A stretch of DNA of 64,000 bases from Phycomyces blakesleeanus NRRL 1555(-). Taxonomy: Eukaryota > Mucoromycota > Mucoromycetes > Mucorales > Phycomycetaceae. The position numbers and the translations under genes were made by a program. Each line of letters opens with the position of its first letter. The first letter of the stretch is position 1. Of this stretch, positions 32,781 to 43,490 are shown in pieces. Under the pieces are notes generated by a model. It was given only the letters and a program-made list of their open reading frames with translations. It was not told where the DNA came from and made no database searches. Where the stretch lies: assembly GCF_001638985.1 (NCBI RefSeq), contig NW_017265142.1:1-64000 (forward strand), read 5' to 3'.

Positions 32781-35700
32781 ATGAATTCTACAACTAAAAT
32801 CTACACTGTTATATGTACATGTTTATCATGTACCAAAAATGCAATTGGCGGAATTTTGCAAAATGCACAGACCTTTAAGCGTCATAATAATGCTGATAAG
32901 TTATTAGACATTGGCCCAAAAAATCGAGGTAAATGACATTTAAGTAGTACACGCATTACTGGATAAATTGTAATCTAATATTTTTTTTGTTAATTATCAG
33001 TTAATACAGAAGTTGTCGAAGAAGAGACAGACATTGAGATAGTAGATGTATCTGAAACATCGATTGATTGTGAGTATAAAATTTCTTTTTAATAAATCAT
33101 AATTTAGATAGCTAATAGTCTGGTTTTACTATAGATGAAGACAATTATTCTATTGTATCAGCCGAAACTACTATACAGAGTGTACCTTTTTTGAGAGAAG
33201 ACGAGATTTTTCAATTCGAAGAGTCTGATGTCGAGACAACATCATTGGCTTCTGACAATGACGATCCTGATTCAAGCGATGAGTCTGAAGATGAGAGTAA
33301 AGTTGAGGTTGCCGGTGTTGAAGATTTTGAAGACATGGTTGCTTCCGGTATGCATACATTTAAAAAAGAAATATACATAAATTGTATTACAAATAATTAC
33401 CAGAAATACTTGCCTTTGTAGTTGCTTCTTTGAAAATTCATGAAATGTCTCAAACAAGCCAATTCATGGCTCTATTTGGCATTATCTTTCAGGCGTTTTA
33501 CTTGGTTCAAGCAGGTGGAACTGCTATGTTGAAATTCTTCCGCCATCTTCTTGTTGCCTTTGATAAGGATACCGATCTCCCACTCACCATTGATGCATTA
33601 AAGACTATGACCGGCTTCAATTTCATGACAAAAAGCATTGTCAAATACACCGTCTGCAACAAGTGCTTTGCAATTTACCTACCAGGCAATCGCCAACCAA
33701 ATTGCACATTCGAAAAATACACAACCACACCACCAACATACTGCGGAAATCCTCTTTTCTCTGACACCGAAGCTGATTGCGCCATCCCTCTCATGGTTTT
33801 TCCATACAACTCGCTCAAGAATGCATTGGCACAGCATTTCGCCAAACCTGGGTTCGAGCATCAAATCGTTCAATGGAGATCAAGGGAAACCATAAACAGT
33901 ACCTTGTTGGACGTCTATGATGGTGCAATGTGGTCTGAGCTCCTTGATGAAGATGACGAGCCTTTTGTGAATCACGACCATTCTTTGATGTTGACATTGA
34001 ATGTGAATTGGTTTCAACCATTCGAGGGTCGTACACATGCAAGTGGGGCCTTGTACCTGTCAATGAACAACCTGCCTAGGGAAGAAAGAATGAAGCTGGA
34101 AAACATTATCCTTGTCGGTGTCATGCCTGGTCCAAAGGAAGCAAAGATCGACCAGATGAACAACTTCTTGGAACCTCTGGTAGACGAGCTGGCAGAGTTA
34201 TACGGCGGCATAACTATGAAAACTCCAGAGTTCCCCAATGGTACTAGTATCTGCGCTGCTCTTATGTGTGTTGCTTGCGACATACCTGCTGCAAGAAAGA
34301 CTGCTGGATTTACAGGATTTGCAAGTACAAACGCCTGTCACATATGCAAGCGTCATTTCACTGTTGTTGCTGGAACAAGTAAGATCAATTATTCTGGATT
34401 CGATCATGAGAACTGGGTCTCCCGAACAAAAGAGGAAAATGCAACAGAAGCTGAGATGTGGTTCTACACAGAATCTGATGCAGAGAGAGCTGTTTTGGAG
34501 AAGCAGCATGGCACCCGTTTTTCTGAGTTGCATCGCCTACACTACTTTGATCCCGTCCAATGCACGATTGTTGATCCCATGCACAATTTGTTTCTTGGGA
34601 CAGAAAAGCATATGATCAGTGTTTGGAAAGACCTGAGGTATCTCCCAACTGCTGTTCTCGTCCGTATGCAACGTCTTGCCGATGGTATTCTTGTTCCTCC
34701 TGGGTATGCCGTTTTATCAACAAAGATCGAATCTGGTTTCCCATATATGAAGGCAGATGAGTGGCGATCGTGGTGTCTGATTTATTTGTTGGTGGTACTA
34801 AAAGACGCTTTGCCTGAAGACGACTACAAAAACTGGACTCTCTTTGTAAAAGCATGCCAAAAGTTGACTGGTCCTTCAGTCACATATTCAGAAATTGACA
34901 GCGCACACCAGCTCCTTGGAGAATTCGGAAAAGAGTGTGAGACTCTTTATGGAGAGAGCAGCATCACGCCAAATATGCACTTGCATATGCACTTGCGTGA
35001 GTCAATGCTTAATTTTGGTCCAGTATACGCATTCTGGCTGTATAGCTTCGAGAGATACAACGGCAAGTTGAAGAACATCAAGACGAACCGTCGCAATGGT
35101 CTTGAGGTCACCTTCATGAGAGTCTTCCTGGAGAAAGCATTCATTGGTAGCTTTCTTCGAGCGTATTCTACCAATCTTTCATCACCACTGATAGAGTTTC
35201 TTGAGGGGGTTGCCCAAGTAAAATCAAATTCCGACAGCTCTTCTCCCTTGAATTTGGATGCTGGCCACCCTCCTGCATTGCCATTTAGCTTAGCAATGTT
35301 CCAGCAAGCTGCTACAAATCCATGGTACAATGTCACCGGAAGTGAGGCCTTGCCCCCGACCACATTGCCAATCAAGTTGCAGCCTTTGACTATGATGAAG
35401 GATGATCACTATCAGTGGTTATTTGAATTCTATGTCAAGGCTTACCGGAGTACAAGTGTTTCCTTCTGTGTGGTAGGGAGAATCCCAATTGGTGAGGATG
35501 TATTTGTGAACAATCGGATTCAAAAGGTGAAGAAGATTTCGTTGCTGGGGCAAGAGTACTGCAGTGGTGAAAAGAAGAAGCGCGGGTCTTTTGTGAGGGT
35601 ATTGTTTCTTGAGAGAACAAATGACAATGTATCTGAATTCCCTGGTCAAATAGAGTATTTATTTACTCATACCATCAAGATCGGTGGAGTCAAAAGAGTG

Positions 35701-35928
35701 TCAACATTCGCATTCATTAAATGGTTTCCCGCCTACCATTCAAGTAGTCATCAGCCATTAGCTGATCAAGGTCTGCAGTTGTGGGACAAGGGATTTATGG
35801 AAGAAGATGCTTCGTGCATTGTTCCAGTGCATCGTCTGCATTTGTGCTTTGCATTGACTATGCATAAAATGCAGAGTGAAACGCAAAAGCACCTGGTTAT
35901 TCCACTGCCTAGAAAAGTAGTCACATAA
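32781..35928 (+). CDS. tnp2/Plavaka-like transposase, copy 4 (intact, 978 aa)
   Basis: Cut-and-paste transposase. Exons 32781-32928, 33001-33069, 33135-33347 and 33422-35928, all phase-1 introns, joined frame open from ATG to TAA (978 aa). Residues 11-16 region: CTCLSC, a zinc-binding head followed by a basic KRH; residues about 50-143 acidic. The long exon has a Cys pair CNKCFAIY (about 220), NVNWFQPF, MPGPKEA, a second Cys group ACHICKRHF, DPMHNLFLGTEK (about 528), MHLHMHLRE (about 662) and FWLYSFERYNG (about 680). The Asp of DPMH and the Glu of FERYNG are the likely catalytic acids by comparison with the tnp2 family; that assignment is inference. It is the only open copy of four and so the likely source of activity for the others. 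Confidence 0.9.
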
Positions 35929-36539
35929 AAAAATAAATAACAACTATTTAGGTTACCAGTATAAATAATTATAATACAAGTTTTTTTGACTGTAAAAAGG
36001 TTTAGCTTTATTTATCTCTGTATTCTTATTTAGTTTTAACATTACTTCTTTATTAAGTATTTAAAAGAGCAATAGTAAATTATATTACCAGTTTTTTTTA
36101 ACTATTAACAAATAGTAAAAACCATTATTTATTTCTCTTGCTTTTATCAATAATATAAAAGACAAAAAAACTTGTATATTTAATACCCAACATTTACCAT
36201 TTTCTTTGCCTTTATTACATATTCTTGCTAATATCAGTATTATAATTTCCAATAAAAAAAACGAGGATAAAACAATCAGGGTTATATAATTAAATAATTG
36301 CTTTGTATATATATTTTTTTTATTAATTGGCTTTAAAATAAAATAAAATAAAATAAAATAATAATTTATTATTTTGATTTTTGATTTTGTCTTTTTCTTT
36401 TTCCTTTTATTTATATATTAATTGCTTCTCATCTTGACAATACCGCCTGATTATATTTTACCACTTCACCCCACATCATTCAACATAATCAATAAAAATC
36501 ATTAAAGTACTATATGCACTTTGTAAACAAAATAACGAT

Positions 36540-37628
36540 TTATTGTTGGCGTGTGTGAATCCAAGCAGTAACACATGCCTTTTTCTCATTCGATAACTCG
36601 GTGTTTCTCAAAATAATTGGATAGACAGAATTGCCAATGACGTCTGGTCCCTTGTTAGCAAGTCTCTGTTTCTTCAAAACAGTAAAGTATTCATCCACCT
36701 GCATTATAATATAAATACTTTTGAGTTAGAAATATTAAAAAAAATAACTTTTATCATGAGAGCCTTACCAAGAGATGTCTATTTCTAGGAGTATATCTAG
36801 TTTTATTTTTCTCCTCATCTGACTCAATATCAGACAACATGTCATAGTCCAGAAGGTCAACGACAGTCTCACCAAACTTAGACTCAAGGTTTGCTTTGTC
36901 AGCTAAGTGAATTGCCTTGTAGTCTGCAAGAATCTGAAAAAAAAAGTTAAAATAGTTTACACAAAAACTGTTGACTATACTTACGTTTCTCTTTCTGGAC
37001 CGGCATTGAGAAATCCGATTTTGTCGAGCTATCTTTTCTGGCAAAGCTTTTGCCCTTTAAAGCATATACGAAATATGTCTTCGGGTTTTCTCTTCCACAA
37101 CTGCAGACGAAACAGACTTTACTTCAGCTTGCTGATGTGTGTAGCTCTGCACTACATCAGCAATGGGACGGTTGGATGTTGAGAAGGCGTCCTCATTGAC
37201 TGTCAATGGCATTGTTGCCAGAACTGCTCGTGTTTGAGAATGGATCAATCTCTGCAAAATATAATGTAAGTAACTTTGCAATATTCTATTACTAGTATAT
37301 ATTCTACCGAAACCGTTGGAAGGCGGTACTTTATATATTCTCCTGTAGTAAGAGCCTGACCGATGGGACTATGGTTCGAATTGTTATTCTGGCCATTGGT
37401 TGCTCCCATGTTGTGGTAGACCTTCTCCAGAAGTGAATGAGATTCATTCAGTCGGGTGCTCATGGTGGACAAAGTGGACAGGACAGTACCATCTAGCTCT
37501 GCGCTAACTGTCAAGCTGGGAAGAATTTCCCGTTGTCTTGTGCTTGCTGCTGTCCCAGTGGTTTGTTGAACAGACTTTTTTGTAGTCGTCTTTTTCGTTT
37601 TTTTGGATTGCTGCGTATTAGAAGACAT
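36540..37628 (-). pseudogene. Accessory gene of element copy 4, four exons, one stop
   Basis: Exons 37628-37314, 37251-36985, 36933-36769 and 36698-36540, all phase 0, total 301 codons. The N terminus is basic and Gln/Thr-rich (TQQSKKTKKTTTKKSVQQTT), followed by a heptad-like segment (LSTLSTMSTRLNESHSLLEK); the second exon ends in a basic block (QNRISQCRSRKRNV); the third is acidic (DYDMLSDIESDEEKNK). A TAA at 37057-37059 breaks the second exon, unless an unrecognised splice removes it. It converges on the transposase with a 611-bp gap. It shares exon number, phase and layout with copies 2 and 3 but little sequence; copy 1 is the close relative. Confidence 0.65.
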
Positions 37629-37904
37629 GAATTGAGATATTTAAGGCTAATGAAAGAAATGGAAACAATGTGAATACTTTAATAATTAGAGTCGGGTTTC
37701 TTTAAAATAATAAAATAAATCAAAACATACGTAAAGGTAGAAAGTAAGGCACCAAAAGATTATTTTTCTGATGATGCTCTTTATAGCATTTTGCTCTCTA
37801 TATTATACTTTTCTTTATAAGCCGACTTGGAAAGGCATTTGTAATAGCTTACATCCATTACAAAGATGTGAGAGATTGTGGTTTAGTACGTAATGTCTTG
37901 TCTC

Positions 37905-38436
37905 TGTTGTAAATGAGTATTGACTACTGCTGTAATTGAGAATGAGTCTGAAGGAAATAATATAAGGCCTCAGCTATTCCAGTCAAAGGTGTCTACCGAT
38001 TACTTTATTATTTAACACACAGGTTTAGCATGCATGATAGTGATTATATTTCATATGATGATATCACCATAATATGGGATACATCAGTGGATTATTATAA
38101 GTATAATTATAACTCATAAACACATTTACTTTCGATGTTAATACTTCATTGGGACTACACACATTTATATAATTAATCATACATTAATTATCCCAAGATC
38201 ACGTTGCTCTGATTAAGGCTCAGATAGGATCGATTACCTGACCCCAGTCATATAATTTTCCCAATCCAAAACAATATAAATAGCAGTAGTAGTTCAGTGT
38301 AGGAACCTGGTCAAACTTTGATACAAAATCTTTCTCAATAAACAAAACCTACACAAGTTCTCACGAATCTTCGTTCCTAATTTCAAATCTTGAATTCTTC
38401 CTCTTAAAAACTTCTTCAACTTCAACCACCACAACA
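37905..38436 (+). mobile_element. Solo LTR, family 1, 532 bp
   Basis: Starts TGTTGTAAATGAG and ends CCACCACAACA, flanked by a perfect 5-bp duplication GTCTC (37900-37904 and 38437-38441). It matches the reverse complement of 41552-42084 and 56611-57143. A TATA-like ATATAAATAGCAG lies at about 38274 and AATAAA at about 38338. Confidence 0.95.
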
Positions 38437-38441
38437 GTCTC

Positions 38442-39460
38442 AATCGGGATGGGTTGAATGACTTTCAATTTGCTCCATTGATTCTATCAGTTTCTCAGGG
38501 TCAACAGTCATAAAATTATAATTTTGAATTTCCCCCGTTTTTTTTTTTAATTTTTTCTTTCTTCTTCTTTACTTCTTTCTTAATGTCTAACATGGTAGGC
38601 ATCAACTCACATCAAAGTTTCAAGACCTAATCATCTTGTTGTTTTTATTCTAGCATGATACACTATGCTTTAAACCACCAAGTCCTTCTTAACTGCCTCA
38701 AAAATAATGATAAAAAGGTAATAAAAATATACTTGAATATTTATTCATGATTTATGTATTAATTATTCTGCTTAGATTTTTCTAGCCCATTAACAAAGAC
38801 ATATATCTTGGGAGGGTTTACAAAATGGTATGTTGTATAAATATTAACGTGCACCTTCAAGATACAACTTGTATTTATTATTTTTCTTATGTATACCATA
38901 CACTCTATAGTCACTGGTCTTTATCTCAGTCCTCTTTTTTTGATTATACACCGAATCTTATTCTCTACAGACAGACAAGTAAGTAAATAATCATTCTACT
39001 TCTTTGTATGTAATTCTAATGAAAAGAAATTATTTTATAGATAATATCTCCATTTCCCGCATGCTGCATCTTCTATTGTATTGAATAATTGGTAAGCAAA
39101 AAATAGTCTGATACTCTTTATTTCATTCTAATAAAAGATTAGATTTTATAGACAATGTCATTGTATTTTGTGTTTGTCAACTCTTCTGTTTTCTGAACTG
39201 TCTGGTAAGCAAACCATAGTCTTATTTACTTTGCATCGTATTAACAAAAGTTATTATTTTTATAGACAATATTACTATAATTGAGACATTTAACTAAAAC
39301 GTTGATATATCTATCTTTATGTTAAAGACATCCATCTGTTCTCGTGTTTAACTTTATTGTAAGTACATTCATATTTTTTAAATAATCTGTCGCTCTCAAA
39401 TAAATATACCTAGAACATTCTTTCTAATCCACCCTATAATTATTTTTTATAAAAGTAAAC
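38442..39460 (+). other. Short intron-like repeats in copy 4 (possible third unit)
   Basis: Between about 38990 and 39370 the pattern GTAAGCAAA ... TTTTATAGACAAT recurs roughly every 100 bp, giving a run of possible short exons with good donor and acceptor sites. It occupies the same place relative to the accessory gene as the leader units of copies 2 and 3. Sequence similarity to those is weak, so homology is a guess. Confidence 0.35.
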
Positions 39461-39710
39461 AAACAGGCCAAGAAGGCGTGCCGCAGCAAGCAATGGAATA
39501 CAGTAGGGGTCGATTGCACCAGGGGTGGACCAATGGATGTTCGAAAGGAATAACATAGTATCCACTAAAATAAATGATGGCATCGAGTGTGATGTTTCTA
39601 CCCAATTGCAACAGAAGACGATTAGTGATGTAGACGAATAGAAACAGCTAGAAACAATAAGAAAAATTTTTCAAACCAATAAAAACCTTTAAAATGACCC
39701 ATAAACCTCT

Positions 39711-39750
39711 AAATCTTGACTAAATCTTGACCAAATCTTGACCAAATCTC
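39711..39750. repeat. Subterminal repeats AAATCTTGACCAAAT of copy 4
   Basis: Three overlapping copies of AAATCTTGACYAAAT head-to-tail, with an inverted copy at about 40035-40050 (ATTTGGTCAAGATTTAG) close to the right terminus. Arrays like this are typical transposase-binding sites in CACTA-type elements; that role is inferred. Confidence 0.6.
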
Positions 39751-40079
39751 TTCTTTAACAACCCATATATAGTAATAAAAAGATGTTGAATGTTATGTGC
39801 TGTATTTAAAAAAAAACCCCAAAACCAATATAAAATGAAAAATCTGCGGTCTGATAAAAGTGCGTCTATATTTTCACAACCAAAATATATCACATAAAAG
39901 TATATCACACTTTTTCTTTTTGCGTTCCTAAAATTCAGTATACTAATTGTATTAATTTAGCTCACGAATTTTAAAAAATTGGCATCATAAATTCCGATCG
40001 AATTCATGCTGAATTTTATTCATTCAGAACAGTATTTGGTCAAGATTTAGTATACTGAATTGGCCCTCCTTTTGCAGTG

Positions 40080-41533
40080 CCAAGTAGTTTGTGGTTCTCT
40101 ACAATAATAGGAGTGGTTAGATTAAATGCATCATTGGCTTTAACCCTTCTCTCAATTTTGTCAAGTAGGTACTTACAGTCAAATGACATGTCTTCGAGTT
40201 CCAAGTCGACACTGTCTTGGATTGCCTTGAGCACTTGCTCAGACTTCTCCTTGGCAGGGACCTGTGAGACTATCAGGACTGGCTCACTGTCCTTACAGAC
40301 GTGGCCACAGAAGTAGTTTTCTCCACACTGCCTGCAGGGGTTGCGCTTGGTAGGGGCAGCTACTTTGGCCTTGTTGTTGGCCAGGGTGAAGCCTTTGCTT
40401 GACTCATATGTAGTATTCTTACTATGGTGCGAGCAGAAGAAGGAATGCTCTGGCTTACTGATTTGGTGCTGCTTGTTGTTGCTGGAGTGCACCTTCTTGC
40501 GAGGGTATGCCTCCATTCTCCTCTCAGTGTGCATGTTGGCACCAGGAATGAGCTGTATAGCTTCGGCATACATGCAATTGTGATTGTCAAGGATGTCTCT
40601 GCCAATCTGCGTCAACTGCTTCACAGTCCAATCTCTTTTGGTCTTGCCATTGAAGTCCAATCTGGTCATGGTGAGCCACAAGAGTGTCTGTACTTGCCTA
40701 GTCAAGGAAGCGAGGAAGCGGTCGGCAACACAAGCATCGTTTTTGGGGAGGCCGGCATCATACACAGCCTGAAGGAACTTCTTGGAGTAATCTCCAATCG
40801 ACTCAGAAGGAAGCATTACCATGGTAAATACCTCTTTTACCAAATGGGATGTCACCAAGTGCGATTCATGTCTTGCTGTAAAGCAGATCTTGGCCGTGTT
40901 CCAATCTACACACTTCTTCAAATCTATCTCTACCCATCCATCATCACTATGAGGCAAGCAGAGCTGTAAAAATCTCTTCCAAACTAGTTCAATGTCCTGA
41001 AGGGACGACTCAATAACCTTTTGGAAGGTGTGAAGGAAGTGGTCTACTGAGTGAAAGACCTCTTCATTTGGGAAGGACCTAATCACATCGTCTGCCAACT
41101 AGAACTTAGGAAGATCTCTTCTATTAAGAGTCAACCCTCCAGTGCGACTGCTCTTCTCTACAACTTTCACAGAAGGCGAAAGGTACTGACTGCATGCTAT
41201 TTCTATATCTATCATTTCTTTGACGCGTCTGACCTTATTAAGGGCTAATTCAGCTGCTTGCTCATCATTCATAGCGTGAGCAGTGCTGACAGCCTCTACA
41301 TGCTATTGAAGTTCTAGTCCAAGTTTCTCTGACAAAGACAAGACTGTTGTAGCAGCATTTGCTACCAAGGGACGAAGGGGAGAGGGAGCAACAAATTGTC
41401 CAGGGGTGGAGCTGGCAAAGGAGATTTTGTCACTCAGACTGGCGATGAGGTCCTCCTCAGTCATGACGGACATGGCATCCTCCTCATGAGCAGGGATGAT
41501 GGCAGCGGGGTAGTTCTCAGCAGAGGGGTTCAT
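40080..41533 (-). pseudogene. gag: LTR retrotransposon gag, truncated at the protease start
   Basis: Gag of a Ty3/gypsy-like element. Read from 41533 (MNPSAENYPAAIIPAHEEDA), with in-frame TAG stops at 41303 and about 41101. A retrotransposon gag domain covers roughly the middle (TARHESHLVTSHLVKEVFTM and DACVADRFLASLTRQ), followed by a zinc knuckle of the CxxCGxxxFxGHxC type (CRQCGENYFCGHVC). The last residues TTPIIVENHKLLG look like the first strand of a retropepsin, but the catalytic DTG is missing because the DNA transposon terminus begins at 40079. The pol region and 3' LTR are not in the window. It lies 18 bp inside its 5' LTR. Confidence 0.75.
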
Positions 41534-41551
41534 GGTAGTTCACAAAAAAAA
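41534..41551 (-). promoter_or_regulatory. Retrotransposon primer-binding region
   Basis: Only 18 nt separate the LTR from the gag ATG (minus strand TTTTTTTTGTGAACTACC). It does not begin with the TGG expected for a primer-binding site complementary to a tRNA 3' end. Eight bases, TGAACTAC, are complementary to GTAGTTCA just after the TATA-like box of this LTR family, which would fit self-priming, but the match is short. Confidence 0.3.
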
Positions 41552-42084
41552 TGTTGTGGTGGTTGAAGTTGAAGAAGTTTTTAAGAGGAAGAATTGAAGA
41601 TTTGAGATTAGGAACGAAGATTTGTGAGAACTTGTGTAGGTTTTGTTTATTGAGAAAAGATTTTGTATCAAAGTTTGACCAGGTTCCTACACTGAGCTAC
41701 TACTGCTATTTATATTATTTTGGATTGGGAAAATTATATGACTGGGGTTAGGTAATCGATCCTATCTGAGCCTTAATCAGAGCAACATGATCTTGGGATA
41801 ATTAATGTATGATTAATTATATAAATGTGTGTAGTTCCAATGAAGTATTAACATCGAAAGTAAATGTGTTTATGAGTTATAATTATGCTTATAATAATCC
41901 ACTGATGTATCCCATATTATGGTGATATCATCATATGAAATATAATCACTATCATGCATGCTAAACCTGTGTGTTAAATAATAAAGTAATCAGTAGGCAC
42001 CTTTGACTGAAATAGCTGAGACCTTATATTATTTTCTTCAGACTTATTCTCAATTACAGCAGTAGTCAATACTCATTTAGAACA
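41552..42084 (-). mobile_element. 5' LTR of the truncated retrotransposon, family 1
   Basis: 533 bp, TGTTGTGGTGG to TTTAGAACA on the plus strand, nearly identical in reverse complement to 37905-38436 and in direct orientation to 56611-57143. It reads toward gag on the minus strand. It interrupts the Crypton relic that begins right after it. Confidence 0.9.
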
Positions 42085-43490
42085 TTGAGTATGGATCATC
42101 AATCTGTCATTGTCAATTTGAAGTCTGTTCCATTGGTGCATTGGCCATGAGTTTATTCTCAAGATTTCATTATGAGAATGAGCCATTTCCCAACTTTTCT
42201 TCCTGTGAAAAATGATATGAAACAGCTCTTCTTAAAGGTGATGACTGCTTCAAGCTGATATGATACAAGATGCAGCATAAAATATATCTTGAGGCATTCA
42301 AATCAGTTGGGATCCATACTTCAAAGGTCATCTATGCCAACCGCAAAAGTGCTTTCAATATGATTGCACAAAAAAATGTTTCCAGTGACCAACAATGAAT
42401 GGTTGGAAGGTGGGAAACGGACTGTATGGTGGGATGTTATATGTCAACATTGCCTGTGGAAGCAATAAAGGCTTTAGCAGAGTTTTCTGGAAACAGTAGC
42501 AACTTCTTTTTAGCACGAGCAGTGATTCAACCTTCGGCTTCTCTACAAACAATGGTTTTCCCAAATATCGAATCTTAGAGACAGAAATTTGCAAATGGAG
42601 ATGTCCAAGAGGACATAGCTGGCCCATTTTTTTTGGATTTACTTTTGCGACTTCAAGTGGTATTTCTACAGGTACATGTTATTATTAAAGCACTGTTTGT
42701 AATATTTTCTCTAAGTAATATTTCTTTGCTGCTTTTTTTTAGGACTCTGCTCTTCTGAAAAAGAGATTCCCAGGTTATTATCTTTGGACATGTGTTATCT
42801 TCATGTCAGAGAAATACAAAAGCTTCAAGCAGCAAGTTCTCTCCACAGTACAGCAAGAAGAAGAGGTATTCATGAGCAATAAAAGGATGGATATGGTTAT
42901 GCCAAAGATGGTAGATAGTGTCAGAGCTGGTTTCGGAACAGTTCACGCCACCATGAATTCGATGCAGTCCATGATATATGCCCACCTCTCTTCACACGCC
43001 ACCTCCATTAATAGATTAAACAACAATTTTACCATTTTTTTTGCTCTCGGATACAATCAATTCAGTAACTCTACAATTGCAACACTATTAAACCTATCTT
43101 TACAGCATAACATCATTACATCACAACCTCTACAGCTACCACCCCAAAGTACTCCATTACATAGTGCTGTAACATCTCAACAGCCAACACACACAGAACA
43201 GCTGGAACAGTATACAATGAGCCAAAGAATTTTCTCTGTTACTGATATATAGAGAGAATATGTTTTCGGCTTTAATGGCAGCCTATCCATTCAATCCTTA
43301 GAAAATAAGTATGGAACTGCATAGAGAAAAGATCGTAAAGAGTCTAGATTTTTTAGTAGAAGAAAAGAGCTGTACAATGCAATTAATGAAAGAGCAGAGT
43401 TAGAGAATATATCCCCTGAAGAAGCCGCTCAAAGAATGGAGAATGACTGAGTTCAGCTTGGAATTTCTCTAGATAAATATAGAGCTTGAT
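42085..43490 (+). pseudogene. Crypton-type tyrosine recombinase relic (Ndc10-like plus GCR1_C)
   Basis: A 5'-truncated DNA transposon gene of the Crypton group. The first exon (to about 42671) encodes an Ndc10/tyrosine-recombinase-like core: LEAFKSVGIHTSKVIYANRK, then VGRWETDCMVGCYMSTLP with the likely catalytic Tyr, and the FFLARA and FPNIESW blocks. An intron (about 42672-42742) follows; the second exon has a serine- and glutamine-rich linker and a C-terminal GCR1_C-like domain (REYVFGFNGSLSIQSLENKY, FFSRRKELYNAI). The active-site His that normally opens the HxxR motif reads Tyr (YANRK). Stops include TGA at about 42394 and TAG at 43250 and about 43323, the two TAGs where the domain normally has Trp. 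The 5' part was lost to the LTR insertion at 42084. Confidence 0.7.

Larger units (their letters stand above)
31967..40079 (+). mobile_element. tnp2/Plavaka-like DNA transposon, copy 4 (8.1 kb)
   Basis: Ends in perfect 16-bp inverted repeats CACTGCAAAAGGAGGG (31967-31982 and 40064-40079). It carries the open transposase, the convergent accessory gene and a region of short intron-like repeats, and was itself hit by a solo LTR at 37905. The left neighbour is LINE ORF1 and the right neighbour is a retrotransposon gag gene; the three flanking bases are CCT on the left and CCA on the right, so a clean 3-bp target duplication is not seen and a rearrangement at one side is possible. Confidence 0.8.

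Noticed and set aside
34014..35375. Minus-strand ORFs opposite the copy 4 transposase
   Set aside because: Antisense shadows with no motif; the plus strand is clearly coding.
40424..40969. 181-aa plus-strand ORF opposite gag
   Set aside because: Antisense of the gag gene, which has a recognisable zinc knuckle and gag domain.
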